64,000 nt of DNA from Closterium sp. Naga37s-1 (taxonomy: Eukaryota > Streptophyta > Zygnematophyceae > Desmidiales > Closteriaceae), in assembly GCA_947471745.1 (NCBI GenBank), contig CANJKZ010001018.1:1544001-1608000 (forward strand). The letters run 5' to 3'. Each line of letters begins with the position of its first letter. The first letter of the stretch is position 1. The notes beneath the pieces were generated by a model that made no database searches, was not told the DNA's origin, and saw only the letters and a list, made by a program, of their open reading frames with translations. The position numbers and the translations under genes were made by a program. Shown in pieces: positions 1 to 11,639 of the stretch.

Positions 1-346
1 CGCCCTTGACATACCGACTCCTCGCACTTACCGCGAGGCAGTGTCAGGGGCGTGGGCCTCTCAGTGGAAAGCGGCTATGGACTCAGAGTTGGCGTCTTGG
101 AGATCCACAGGCACCTACGTCGACGCAGTTCCCCCTCCCAGGGCGAACGTAGTCGATGGCATGTGGCTCTTCAAGGTGAAGCGGCCGCCTGGAGCACCGC
201 CGGTGTTCAAGGCGCGCTACGTGGCTAGGGGTTTCAGTCAGCGTGAGGGAGTTGACTTCTTCCAGACCTTCGCCCCGACCCCGAAGATGACTACTCTTCG
301 GGTGTTACTCCACATAGCAGCGCAGCGAGACTACGAGCTAACTTGA
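1..346 (+). pseudogene. Ty1/copia reverse transcriptase fragment
   Basis: The frame is open from the left edge of the window and stops at 344-346. It reads like the start of a copia-type RT domain (RVT_2): W..AMDSEL, then WLFKVKR, KARYVARGFSQREGVDFF and TFAPTPKMTTLRVLLHIAA, the usual N-terminal RT block. Copia proteins normally continue with the first catalytic Asp region right after '..YEL'. Here the frame ends at YELT and the following DNA is unrelated and AT-rich, so the element is truncated on its 3' side. The rest, if any, lies left of the window. No LTR is visible. It is a dead remnant, and I cannot tell its age. Confidence 0.85.
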
Positions 347-2686
347 AGCAAAAATCTAGCCGAACTGGTAATTGGCACAAGTTGATGGGCCTGCTCCCGC
401 TTCCCTGTGAATGCTTTTTATGCTGATTGCATTAGCAGGTCTTTGAACTCATCCACATAACATGCTTCTGTGTAGCACCAATTTTTATACAGTGTGTTAA
501 GTTACACGCATGGCTATATGAACCGCTGGATGGATGTGTGAAGTACTCAACTTCTTTGTTGCTGATAATGTTTTTATGCTGATTTCTATGGATATTTATG
601 CCTTTAGGGACATTATTTTTTGCAATTATGCTGCTTTGTACGCATGCATCTCTGTCACGAAACATTTTTTCCAACATTTTTTTTGTGAAATGACCCTAAC
701 TCATCGGACTAAACTAGAGATTACCGTGGATATGTAGTTGACGAATTAGATATTTATTATTGTTCCCTCTATGCTTGAAATCGTCCAAAGCGTATGATAA
801 CGTTTATAATCTCCAACTTTGGAGGCTCATAAAGCTTGTAAATTTGATAAAAACAGGTTGCTTATTTTGTGGATCAAAATCGCAAACGGTGTGTCTTCAA
901 GGGAGGAGGATCCTAGCCGCGAGCCGACATTTCGTAGGGTCGTTCCAATGACGAATTTCTTCCGCCAAGCACCCAGCCAGAGTTTTCAGGGGTACATGCG
1001 ACATTGACTTTCAAGCACTTGACCCCCGTCAAAGCTGGACGGAGAGTACTCGGCGTGATAAGCGTATCGTGTAGACATGGATGGTGTGTGAAAAGTGGTG
1101 ATCGTTGCTTTGATAGCGTAGCAATTTCGCGAACCTGCTAAGCACAGTATGGTTCTGTATCGCCGCATCCGCAAGCTCTTGAAAGGGGAAATTCTTCCCT
1201 AAATCCTGCACAAGCAGGGTTAGGTTGGTCGCTGTCTTGATATGGCTGGGTGCTCCAGATTCCCCTGACCGTATCCAGCAACCCCTCACTGTGCCATTGA
1301 CATCTGCCAGACTGGATGTTGCCACCGGCCATCAAACACGGCCCAGAGCCAATGATTATTTTAGACGTACACTGGCAATGAGCTGGCTGATTGCTGCATG
1401 TCCACCTGATCTAGATGCTGTATTGTTTTTTGTGGAGTCGCCGAGCCAGAGAGGCTTGGGAGAAGGCCAGGTGAACGGTATGGAAGGATAAGATCTGAGG
1501 CGAGATGGCGGTTTTTAATGGCTGCGATGTGCGGACGACTCTGGGAAACGTATTTTTATTCATCTGCAACCTGCTCTTTATGTCGTGTGATCTGACGTTT
1601 TGTCAGCTTGCGAGACAATTTTTGGTTTTGGTCAGAGTTGCTGGGTTGATCAAATGTACACTGTTCTGTACATTTGTGTAACACTACAGTATTCAGCCTC
1701 TACAGTCATTGCAGCGAAGTCTTGCAAGATGATTTGCCGGGTCTCAGATGATTTGCGTCTTTTACTGGTGGACCGTCCGTGCATAGCTTAGACCACCAAT
1801 CAACGCAGCAAAAACAAGGAAATTGGCTCTTAGCAGCGTATTCCCCAAACCGAGTTACCCTAGGGCAGAACTGTACAGTAACGGCAAGAAACGGGTTTGT
1901 TGAATCCGTTATTCTCCAGGCATAACTACAACCGCACCGCATCACATCTTGGACCTGACCTGCCCTGGGTTTCACAAATCAACGGAAATTTGTGTACAGT
2001 ATAGAGTGGATTGGTCAGGGTCCTCACAAATCAAAACGCTAGGTGTGGTAGGCATAGGTGTAGCGAGGTACGAAACCCATGTACGTTTCTGTGCAGAAAT
2101 TCTAGCAGGAGGATACGACGACACGACCCAATTGCTTGTTTGGTCCAAGCGAGGATAGTACTGTACTGTATTGCAACTCCACCCAGCTGTGCTCTCTCGC
2201 CGGGATTGCGGTACACGCTGTCTGTTGTGATGTGAAGTGAACCTCAGTTGCGACAACTGGAAAAGAGATTGATTTCTCCTTCTTCCCTGTGCCACAGGAG
2301 GCGAGACGATCCTTGATCTCTCCTCCATCACCTCCGACTTCGAGCTGCTGTATGAGATCGCTGTAGGGAAAAGAGTAGAGTGCTTTGAGTGTCTAACTGA
2401 GATGATTCTTGGAGTTCATACCGCTGTGTGTGATCTTAGCAGGAGCCTGATGGACGAACACCATTCTCTGTGGTGGGTACCGCATCATTTTGGTTCGGTA
2501 TTCCGGAAGTTTTTTATGTTGCTTCGTCCACCCATCGTTTTTTGTTTTTGTTTTTTGCTTTGCTTTTCTTTTCTTCTTTGTTTGGTTTGTTTGTTTTGCT
2601 TCTGATTTCTTTTTTGTTTCCCCCCCTTGTCCACGGATGTTACGGTTGCGGCATCATGTGCGTGGACCTTACGTGTTACAATCACG
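347..2686. other. intergenic, no gene recognised
   Basis: This is AT-richer DNA without a convincing coding frame. The small open frames have no recognisable domains and no splice context. A T-rich pyrimidine tract (2510-2625) precedes the GRAS gene. I found no element ends or tandem arrays here. Confidence 0.6.
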
Positions 2687-3983
2687 ATGCGCAGGGATGC
2701 GACGCAACCATGGCATTTCGAAGAGTCCACGTGGCAATTGCCCGAATCATTACCACTGGCAGCAGATTTACATCATCATGCCACCTTGGATCCAATCCCA
2801 ACCCCGATCGATCCATTCGCGCTGCGAGATTTCTTGGACGGTCAGCACGAAATGGGACACCATGACCACGACGGCAGTTTAACGGAGCATCCTCTAGCGA
2901 ATCGTCCGCCAGAATCTCAAAATAATGCAGCCGACGATGAATCGCGCTTTGACGAGGGATTCAGAAATTACAATATCACCCATGGTTCCCTCGGTGTCAC
3001 TACTACAACCACTCCTACTATAATTTTGGTCGGTTCGCACTATGTTCATGGTGATCATGATACAGAGCAGAATAATGTTCCGCAACAGGGGCGTTCAGTT
3101 TTCGGGGCTGATTTGATGAGGGCAGGGCAAGCGCAAGGGCAAGGGCAAGGCCAAGCGCAAGGGCAAGGGCAAGCGCAAAGGCAAGGGCAAGCGCAAAGGC
3201 AAGCGCAAGGCCAAGCGCAAGAGCAGGCGCAAGCGCAAGGACGGGTTCAAGCGCAAGGGCAAGGGCTAGAGGGGGATCGGAGTCTGGAGCAGCCTCTGGC
3301 GGCGTTGCCGCAGCAACTCGGTTGGGAGGGATTCGTTGCTCCGCCGGTGTTCCCCCCGGCAGATCCTGAAGGCGGAGGGTTGGGTGGGTCAGGGGGAATG
3401 GGCGGAATGGGCGGAATGGGCGGAATTGGCGGAATGGGCGCAATGGGCGGCGGCGGCAGTGGTCGAATTGGTAAGCGGAGCAAAGGGGGGCTTGGAGACA
3501 CGTGGGGAGGCGGCGAAGGGGCAGGAGGAGGGGGAGGAAGAGAGGGAGGTAGTATTAACCGCGTGGCTGTGGCTGTAACGACAACACCGGCTGCAGCCGC
3601 TACAGCCGTAGTGCCTCTGCCGGCTGCAGCGACCGTGCCGGCTGTAGCCACCGTGCCGGCTGTAGCAGCTACAGCGGAGTGGAACATGGACTTGCTGAGC
3701 GCGCCGCTGAGCTCGAGCATGCAGCAGCGGAAGCAGCAGCAGCGATCGTCACCGTCGGGTCTTGAGACGTCTCAAAACTTGCTGAGCGCGCCGCTGAGTT
3801 CGAGCCTGCAGCACCAGAAGCAGCGCAAGCAGCACCGATCGTTACCGTCAACTCGAGCGTCGTCAGGGTCGCCGCAAGTCTCGGTAACAGATGCTGCTGC
3901 TGCTGCTGGCGGTGCTGCTACTTCTGCTGGCGCTGCTGCTGCTGGCGGTGCTGCTACTTCTGCTGGCGCTGCTGCTGCTGCTA

Positions 3984-4028
<45 letters not shown>

Positions 4029-4335
4029 CGGTTGCTTCTCCTGGTCTTGCCGCCGTGTCCCCTGTTGCCGCAACCCCTTCCCCCGCCATTGCTCCTCCCT
4101 TCATCTCTTCAGCCGCCCTCACCTCTTTCGCTGATAGCACCGGCCCTACTGTTGCTGCTGCTGTTGGTGGTGGCGGTAACAGTAGCAGTGGTGTCAAGGA
4201 GGGAGGAGTACTTAGTGGTTCGGGGGGACTAGAGCTTGGGCCTCGCAGGAAACCAGTGGACTTAGCTAAGCGTCTGGCTAGTGCGGTTAAGTATCAGAAG
4301 CAGCAGGTGTCTAGAGCGCAGTCAAATCCGCAGCC

Positions 4336-4379
<44 letters not shown>

Positions 4380-5190
4380 TGCAGCAGCAACTGTCGCAGC
4401 CGCTGCAGAGCCAGCAAGCAGATGAGAGACAGCAGGTAGCGCAGCAGCAGCAGCAGCAGCAGCAGCATCAGCAACAACAAAAGCAACTGCAGCAGCAGCA
4501 CGATCAGCTATGGGAGGCGCTGCAAGGGTGGCCGCAAGCACAGCACCATCAGATGCAGCGGCAGGAGCAGGGGCAGCAGCAAGGGCAGCAGGCGGGAAGT
4601 AGAGTGACGGATTCTCTTTTGCTTGCGCTGGTGAGACGGCAGCTGTCGGGACAGGAAACAGAGCTAGCGCAGCGAGGCCAGGACCAGCAGAGGGAGAAGC
4701 AGAATCAGCAACAGCAGCAACCGCAGCAGGAGCAGCAGCAGCAGCAGGAGCAGCAGCAGCAGCAGCAGCAGCAGCAACTATACCAGCAGCAGACTCAGCA
4801 GCCGCAAGCACAACAGCCGCTACAACCGGCACAACGGGCGCTACAGCCGTCCAAGCGGCCGCTACAACCGTCCCAGTTCGATTTAGAGTTCCCATTCGCT
4901 AGCATTGACTCTATGCGCGCAGCAGAGATGGAAGCACTGGAAAAGGCTATTACAGGGTTCTCACGGGGTGCTTCTAACGAGGATAGGCTCGCTGTAGGGT
5001 CTGGTGGGTTGGCAGTAGGTTCGGGAGAGAGGAGCAGGTTTGGTGTGGTTGGGATGACGGGCCAGGGCTGGAGCGGTGGTGGTAGGGGCGATGCCAGTGC
5101 TGCTGCTTGTGGTCATGCTGGTGTTGGTGGTAGTGGTGGTTTGAGTGGCATTCGTGGTGGTGGTGGTGGTAGTCGTGATAGCACCGCTGC

Positions 5191-5226
<36 letters not shown>

Positions 5227-8200
5227 TGGTGACGGTCATGAGGCGCTTCAGAATCGGACAGGAGGAGGAGGGAGGGACTTGGCGTCTGAACTGGCGTCTC
5301 TGGTAGGGAGAGCCAGCTCTGGTGAGAGCGGTGGGGTCATGCAAGTTGACGGTAATGAGGAGGAGGTGCTGGAAAATAGGGCAGGAGGGAGGGATTTGGC
5401 GTCTGAATTGGATTTCCTGGCAGGCGGAGGCAGCACGGAGAGAAGTGGTAGTTCCGAGCGGGTAGAGGGTTCTGGGGCTTTAATGTCAGCATCAGGGGCT
5501 TTAGTGCCAGCTGCAGCAGCAGCAGGGGCAGCCGCAGCAGCAGGGGCAGCAGAGGGAGCAGGGGCGGCTGGGGCAGCAGCAGCAGGGGCAGCCGCAGCAG
5601 CATCAGAAGTAACAGGGGCAGCGGCAGCAGGTTCTGATCTGGTGCTGTTTCCCCCAGGCTCTTTCGCAGATACCAGGAAATACTCTGTTGACCCTTCAGT
5701 GATGCGAGCTTTTGATTCCGCAACCCAGGCAGCAGCAGCAGCAGGAGCAGGAGCAGCGGGAGCAGGGGCAGGAGTAGGAATAGGAGCAGGATTAGGAGTA
5801 GGAGCAGGAGTAGGGGTAGGAGCAGGAGCAGGTTTAGAGGTAGATAATCGATTTGGGGTAGCCCCAGCAGCAGCAGGCAGAGCAGCTGCGGACCCATTCA
5901 GTATAACCCCGTTCGATACAAGCACACGTCAGCAGCAGCGCACGCTGACAGATGCGTTTACAGTCACGCCAGTGGTCGGCGCGCCAGGTGGCGCGTCATC
6001 ATTGGAGCAGCGGCTGAGAGGGACCCTAAGAGCAGGACGGCAGCAGCAGCAGCAGCAACAAATCAACCAACTAAGAATCAATCACCCGAGTGCGAATCCG
6101 AGTGTGAACTCGAATGTGAATCAGTCAGGAGTGACTCAAATGAGGGCTATTCAGCCGAAGCAGAACCACCAACCAGGAGTGATTCAACCGAGAGTGATGG
6201 AGCAGCAGCAGCAGAGAGTGATTCACCTGAGAGGGGAGCAGCAGCAGCAGAGAGTGGAAGCGGTGCCGAGGGCAGTGAGTGAGTTTGGAGACTCGGAGAG
6301 TGTGCGGGACCTTGCGAGTGGGAGAGTGTCCGATGAAGGGTTGCAACAAGACTTGCTGCAGCTGGCTGAAGCCGTGGCCACGGGGGACCAGGTGAGAGGA
6401 GTTGCGATCAGGTGGGTGCATCCGTAGTGTGGGTTAGGCAGGTGAGTGCGAGTGGGAGGAGGGTTTCCGATGAGATGCTGCAACAAGACCTGCTGCAACT
6501 CGCTGAAGCCGTGGCCACAGGCGACCAGGTGAGAGTGGGGAGAGAGAGGTGAGAGAGGGCAGTGAGTGAGTTTGGAGACTCGGAGAGTGTGCAGGACCTG
6601 TCGAGTGGGCGAGTTTCCGATGAGATGCTTTTGAGTCGACTCAAAAGTGGGGGGGTTTCCGATGAGATGCTTCAGCAGGACCTGCTGCAACTGGCTGAAG
6701 CCGTGGCCATGGGCGACCAGGTGAAGGGAGAGTGGGGAGAGGGGCGACCAGGTGAAGGGAGAGTGGGGAGAGGGGCGACCAGGTGAAGGGAGAGTGGGGA
6801 GAGGGGCGACCAGGTGAAGGGAGAGTGGGCGAGTGGGAGGGTTTCAGATGTGGGGTTACAACAAGACCTGCTTCAACTGGCTGAAGCCGTGGCTACGGGG
6901 GACCAGGTAGGTCTAACTCGTCTGTGTGGGTGGGGGGTTGAGGCAGGTGAGTGAGAGTGGGAGGGTGTCAGACGAGGGGTTGCAGCAGGACCTGCTTCAA
7001 CTGGTTGAAGCTGGCGCTACAGGGGACCAGGTGAGGGGACTTTTGAGTCGACTAAAAGTCACCTCGTTTTGGGTCGACTCAAACGTCACTGGTTGAAGCC
7101 GTGGCTACAGGGGACCAGGTGAGGGGAGAGGGATGATGAGGAAGATTCAACTGATCAAAGCACACCTGGTGATTTTGACAGGCGTCTGCGTCCGCTCTCC
7201 TCCCCCCGCGGCACGCCCATGCAGCGCGTCTCGTCTCCCGCTACCTCCTCACCCTGTGCCTCTCCCTGTCCCTCTCCCTCTCCCTCTCCCTGTGCCTCTT
7301 TTGCACTCCCGCCCCCACACTACAGCCGCGTATGGTGGCTTTGACTCGTCGCCTGCGTCCGCTGTCCTCCCCATACGGCACGCCCATGCAACGCGTCTCC
7401 CACTACCTGCTCACAGCCCTCGCCAAGAGGGCTGCTGGGGCGCTGGGGACCGACTACATTGCTTATCTCAGCCGCGCGCCTGAGGTGAGATGGGGGTGCT
7501 GATGGGGAAAGTTGTTGTTGCTGCTACAGCTGCTGCTGTCTCCCACTACCTACTCACCGCCCTCGCCAAGAGGGCTGCAGGCGCCCTGGGAACCGACTAC
7601 ATTGCATATTTGAGCCGCGCTCCAGAGGTGAGAGGGGTGTGTGCATGATGCTTCAGGAGTTGCTGAGGTGATAATGATGTGTTGCTGTTGAAAGGAATGC
7701 TTGATGTTGGTGCTGAAGGGGGAAAGCTGTTGGTTCTGCTGCTGCTGTCTCCCACTACCTGCTCACTGCCCTCGCCAAGAGGGCTGCAGGCGCCCTGGGG
7801 ACAGACAGTCTACACGGCCTATCTGAGGTGAGATGGCAGTGAGATGATGTTGGTGCTGAAGGGGGAAAGCTGTTGGTTCTGCTGCTGCTGTCTCCCACTA
7901 CCAAGAGGGCTGCTGGGGCGCTGGGGACGGATTAGATCGCATACTTGAGCCGCGGCGCGCTCCAGAGTTGGCGCCGGTGGTGCCATCTCATGCCTCCCTA
8001 CCACCTGCTCACTCACTCCCCTCGCCACTACCACCTGCTCACTCACTCCCCTCGCCACTACCACCTGCTCACTCACTCCCCTCGCCACTACCACCTGCTC
8101 ACTCACTCCCCTCGCCACTACCACCTGCTCACTCACTCCCCTCGCCACTACCACCTGCTCACTCACTCCCCTCGCCACTACCACCTGCTCACTCACTCCC

Positions 8201-11200
8201 CTCGCCACTACCACCTGCTCACTCACTCCCCTCGCCACTACCACCTGCTCACTCACTCCCCTCGCCACTACCTTTGGATCTAGCTGCAGGCTGCCTGGGA
8301 ACCGCCCTGAGAACCCCCCTGGGAATCCCCCTGGGAGCCTCCCTGGGAGCCTCTCCTTCCTCTCCTCCATTCGCCCTTCCTATCTTCAATCACCCTTCCC
8401 TATCCCCCATTTCGTTTTGAGGCGCGTCAACTAGACCTATCTTCAATCACCCTTCCCTCTCCCCCATCTCAATTCTGACCTTGACACATGCGCTGACCTT
8501 CTTCCCTGCATCCCTCTCCACCCCTTTCCACCGCAGGAGGAGGCGTTGATCCTGACCATTGCAGCGCCCTGTCCTGCAGACCTACCATCTCACATGCGCT
8601 CCCCTCCCCTCCATCCCTTTCCTCCCCTCTTCATTCATCCCCGTTCCTCTCCATCCCTCTCCACCCCTCTCCACCACAGGAGGAGGCGTTGATTCTGGCC
8701 TTTGCAGCGCACTGCCCCACGCTGCAGTTCTGCTACTCCGCCCTGGCCTGTGCCATGCTGGTGAGGCGTGCAGAGTGGTGGTGAGGCGTGCAGAGTGGTG
8801 GTGAGGCATGCAGAGTGGTGGTGAGGCGTGCAGAGTGGTGGTGAGGCGTGCAGAGTGGTGGTGAGGCGTGCAGAGTGGTGGTGAGGCGTGCAGCTTGGTG
8901 GTGAGGCGTGCAGAGTGGTGGTGAGGCGTGCAGCTTGGTGGTGAGGCGTGCAAAGCAGTGGGAAGGCGTGTTGAGTGGTGGTGAGGCGTGCAGAGTGGTT
9001 GTGAGGCGTGCAGAGTGGGTGGGGAATGTCGAGTGGTGGTAGGTAGGGAGTGAAGAGGGCTGTTAGGGGCTGCAGAGTGCTGGTAAGGTGTGCAGAGTGG
9101 TGGTGGTAGGGAGTTACGAGTGGTGGTAAGGAATGTGCCTTACGGCTGATTCGCCTTCCGTTTAAAACCTCCACTCTTCCTCCACCCACCAACCTCTCTA
9201 CCTAACCCCCCTTCCCATTCTCCGCCCTGTTTTTCCCGCTCTCTCGTTCTCCCTCTCCTCCTCGCTCTTTCTAGCTCTACCCTCCCCTCCCCTTTCTCCC
9301 TCCCCTTCTCCCGTTCGCTCCACAGGATGCAGCAGAGGGAGGACAAGCCCAACATCCACATCGTCTACCTTTGAGGCGCCTCAAAAGTACCATGCGAGCA
9401 TCAGTGCAACTCCTCTCTCCCCCGCCCCAACCCCCCAACCCCCCCTTGTCCCCCTTCTTCTCAACCCCTTTCCCTCTACAGGATGCAGAGAGGACGAGTC
9501 CAACATCCACATCGTCGTCAATAACTCCCCCCTTCCCCCTCTCTCCCCCCCCCTCTCCCCCTTTCTCCCCCCTCCCCCTCCCCCTCCCCCTCCCCCCCTT
9601 CCATTCTCTCCTCGCTTCCCCCTGCTTACCTCCGTCTTTCTAACCCCTTCCTGCCCCCCTTCCCCTCCACAGGATGCGGCAGAAGATGAGACCAACATTC
9701 ACATCGTCGACTTTGCCATGTGGGCATCAGTGCAACACCTCTCTCCCCGCCCTTTACCCCCCCCCCCCCCACCCCTCCTTGTCCCCCTTCTTCTCAACCC
9801 CTTTCTCCCGGCAGGACGCAGCAGAGGACGAGACCAACATTCACATCGTCGACTTTGCCATGTGGGCGGGCCAGTGGCCAATCGTCATCCGCCAGCTGGC
9901 GGCAGCTGCCCGGAAAAGAATGGCCGCTGCAGCCGTTACCATCAAAAGCCTTAACAACAGCAGCAGCAGTAGCATCGGTGGCGGCGCTGGTGTCAGTACT
10001 AGTACAGCTGCTACCACTAGCCAGGGTTCCCAATCACCATCCGCCTTCTCCTCTCCCTCCCACCCCTCGCCTTCCCAACCAGCCTCCACCCACCACTCCC
10101 CCTCACCCTCTTCCTCCCCTTCACCCGCACCCATGCAAGGTCCGTCCACCTCCGCTCCCTCTCCCATCCCTCCCTCCTTCCTCCGAATCCGATTCACAGC
10201 TGTAGACCCTCCCTTTGGTCACCCGTATGGGACCGGCCTGAAGCTTCCTGCGGCTTTCCTGCAGGCTGAGCTGGCACGGGCGGCGCAGGAGTGCGGCGCG
10301 AGCTTGTCCTTTTCCCGGGTGGAGGCGGCGCCGGAGACGCTGCGGGCGGCGGCGATTGGAGTGGAGCGGGGGGAGTGTGTGCTGGTGAATATTGCTGGGC
10401 GGCTGGCGTGTGTGGCAGACTCAACAGTGCTGAGACACAGCCCAAAGGATACAGCAATAAAGGTAAGAGAGAATGGTTTTGAGAATTCTTCGCTTTCTTC
10501 TTTTCTACTGATGTCAGGAACTACTTTACCTACTATAAGTTGTCTCAAACCAAAATCCATGATCAAATAACAAACTCGAAATCACACTAATTCAACAGTC
10601 AATAAAACTGTAGCTGCTTTTGATTTATTAGTTCCTAGAGTATTCTCTTTTGAGAGATTTTGAGAATTCTTAAAAGCGACTTCGGTAAAACTAACTAAAA
10701 ATTGAGGGAACTTGAATCCGGGAACAGTGGTGAGACACGGCCCATACAGTAGTGAAGGTGAGAGGGAGAGGAGTGATGGTAAGGTACTGCAGAATGTAGA
10801 CGAGTGTGCCTAAGAATAGAGCACTTGCAATGAGTGCCCAGTGCTGAGAGTGTGGCTGGGCGACTGGTTTGTGTTGGAGACTCCAGTCCCAAGACATAAT
10901 CTCGAAATTACGCCCTCGCCTCGCGCTTCTCCCCTTCTCCCGACGACAAGCTCTCCGCTTCCCTCCAAAACAACCCCCCCTCCAGCTTATCGCACACTTC
11001 CATTCTCACTTTCCCCAGTCCACCCCCCTCCCCACTCCCCCCTTTCTCCCTTTCTCCCCCAGGCCATCATGCAGCTAGACCCAAAGGTGGTCGCTCTAGT
11101 GGAGACTCCAACCAGCATCAGCCCTTCTTCCTGCATCGCTTCCGAGACGCCCTTCTCTTCTTCCACAACATCTTCGCCTCTCGCCTCTCCCTTCTCCCCG

Positions 11201-11629
11201 GTCCCTCCAACACGAGCTCTCCTCTTCCCTCCAAACCCCCTCTCCTCTTCTCACCGCACACTGCCGTTTCCATTCTCCCCCGTTCCTTCCTTCCTCCCTC
11301 CTCCCTCCCCTTCCCCCCTCCAGGCGATCATGCAACTAGACCCAAAAGTAGTTGCTCTGGTCTCCTTCGGCCGCCGCGGCTTCGAAGAGTTTGTTCTCGC
11401 ACGGGAAATGGTGAACCTGGTAGCGTGCGAGGGCATGCAGAGGCTGGTGCGAGCAGAGAGTTTGGACCAGATGCATGCGCGGATGGGGAGGTTGGGGGTG
11501 GCGGCACGGGCGTTCAGCAAGAGGAGCATGTGGGGGTTGAACAGCAGGGGGGCGTGCGGCTTCTGTGGAGCGGCAAGTCGATTCTGGGTGCTTCTGCTTG
11601 GACCCCTGGGAGAAGAAGGGAGGGGATGA
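2687..11629 (+). CDS. GRAS-domain transcriptional regulator with giant Gln/Ala-rich N-terminus; 3' end frame-disrupted
   Basis: Likely exons: 2687-6391, 7326-7484, 8680-8760, 9815-10462, then about 11064-11629. Exon 1 (1235 codons, first in-frame ATG chosen) has QG-dipeptide, poly-Gln (about 4337-4380, 4441-4470, 4734-4790), poly-Ala and Gly repeats. It ends in the GRAS leucine-repeat-I motif LLQLAEAVATGDQ. Exon 2 gives RRLRPLSSPYGTPMQRV; exon 3 EEALILAFAAHCPTLQF; exon 4 the VHIID-type motif IHIVDFAMWAGQWP and PFYRE-like sequence; exon 5 DPKVVALV, NLVACEG and RMGRLGV. These exons join in phase 0. Family segments GDSNQHQPFFLHRF (11101-) and the SAW motif SILGASAW (about 11570-11610) lie in another frame from their neighbours, so conserved blocks switch frame three times. 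The gene is probably decaying, or carries indel errors. GRAS proteins are nuclear regulators; this one is about three times the usual length. Confidence 0.75.
3690..3850 (+). repeat. in-frame 87-bp coding duplication with junction palindrome (GRAS exon 1)
   Basis: Two copies encode LLSAPLSSS.Q..KQ..RS, starting at 3691 and 3778. The palindrome CTTGAGACGTCTCAAAAC (3761-3778) sits exactly at the junction and is itself translated (LETSQ). The period of 87 bp is 29 codons, so the frame is kept. Confidence 0.85.
6628..6647. repeat. junction palindrome (centre TCGA)
   Basis: CTTTTGAGTCGACTCAAAAG, perfect; flanked by the direct repeat GTTTCCGATGAGATGCTT at 6613 and 6655 (period 42). Confidence 0.95.
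7039..7084. repeat. two junction palindromes (centre TCGA)
   Basis: ACTTTTGAGTCGACTAAAAG and GTTTTGGGTCGACTCAAAC lie between copies of CTGGTTGAAG..GACCAGGTG at 7001 and 7089 (period 88). Confidence 0.9.
7180..7980 (+). repeat. copies of GRAS exon 2
   Basis: The segment coding SSPYGTPMQRVSHYLLTALAKRAAGALG is complete at 7326-7484. It recurs in part at about 7180-7258 (5' part), 7538-7629, 7744-7832 and 7885-7970. Several copies keep the following GTGAG donor, and the last has a stop. Intron DNA between them (GTTGGTTCTGCTGCTGCTGT type) is copied too. Confidence 0.75.
8001..8270. repeat. 30-bp minisatellite, nine units
   Basis: Nine identical or near-identical 30-bp units (CCACCTGCTCACTCACTCCC plus CTCGCCACTA) run head to tail inside GRAS intron 2. 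The core resembles exon-2 sequence (CACTACCTGCTCAC..CCTCGCCA), so the array probably arose from a fragment of the copied exon. Confidence 0.95.
8414..8431. repeat. junction palindrome (centre GCGC)
   Basis: GTTTTGAGGCGCGTCAAC between direct repeats TATCTTCAATCACCCTTCCC at 8381 and 8438 (period 57). Confidence 0.9.
8531..8760 (+). repeat. GRAS exon 3 and an upstream partial copy
   Basis: The acceptor plus GAGGAGGCGTTGAT occurs at about 8531-8575 (truncated copy) and again at the full exon 8680-8760. Confidence 0.7.
8761..9018. repeat. 20-bp array starting exactly at a splice donor
   Basis: About twelve units of GTGAGGCGTGCAGAGTGGTG begin at the first intron base after GRAS exon 3. Each unit begins with GTGAGG, so the 5' splice site itself is multiplied. 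Later units diverge. Confidence 0.9.
9323..9814 (+). repeat. copies of the start of GRAS exon 4
   Basis: The acceptor plus the segment coding DAAEDETNIHIVDFAMW recurs at about 9327-9366, 9482-9521 and 9673-9721 before the full exon at 9815. The first copy ends directly in palindrome 9369-9387. Intron pyrimidine tracts are copied with them. Confidence 0.75.
9369..9387. repeat. junction palindrome (centre GCGC)
   Basis: CTTTGAGGCGCCTCAAAAG directly after a truncated copy of the GRAS exon-4 start; the next copy follows downstream. Confidence 0.9.
11063..11405 (+). repeat. duplicated start of GRAS exon 5
   Basis: The acceptor plus AIMQLDPKVVALV occurs at 11064 and 11325. The first copy continues (in a shifted frame) into the family segment QPFFLHRF; the second continues into FGRRGFEEF and VACEG. 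The ancestral exon has been split between the copies. Confidence 0.7.
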
Positions 11630-11639
11630 GATGGAATTG

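Larger units (their letters stand above)
6392..7128 (+). repeat. five further copies of the GRAS exon-1 3' end with splice donor
   Basis: After the donor at 6391/6392, the segment coding LLQLAEAVA.GDQ plus a following GT donor recurs, ending at 6528, 6720, 6906, 7030 and 7118. A 33-bp sub-repeat of the last codons plus donor (GACCAG then GTGAAG) recurs at about 6715-6826. Junction palindromes lie at 6628-6647, 7039-7059 and 7066-7084. Only one copy can be used per transcript if exon 2 is to stay in phase without repeating LHR I. Confidence 0.8.

Noticed and set aside
3891-4232. Poly-Leu plus-strand frame
   Set aside because: A shifted reading of the poly-Ala (GCT)n coding tract.
3247-4895. 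Long minus-strand Pro- and Ala-rich frames opposite GRAS exon 1
   Set aside because: They are mirror frames of GC-rich poly-Gln/Ala/Gly repeats, without domains.
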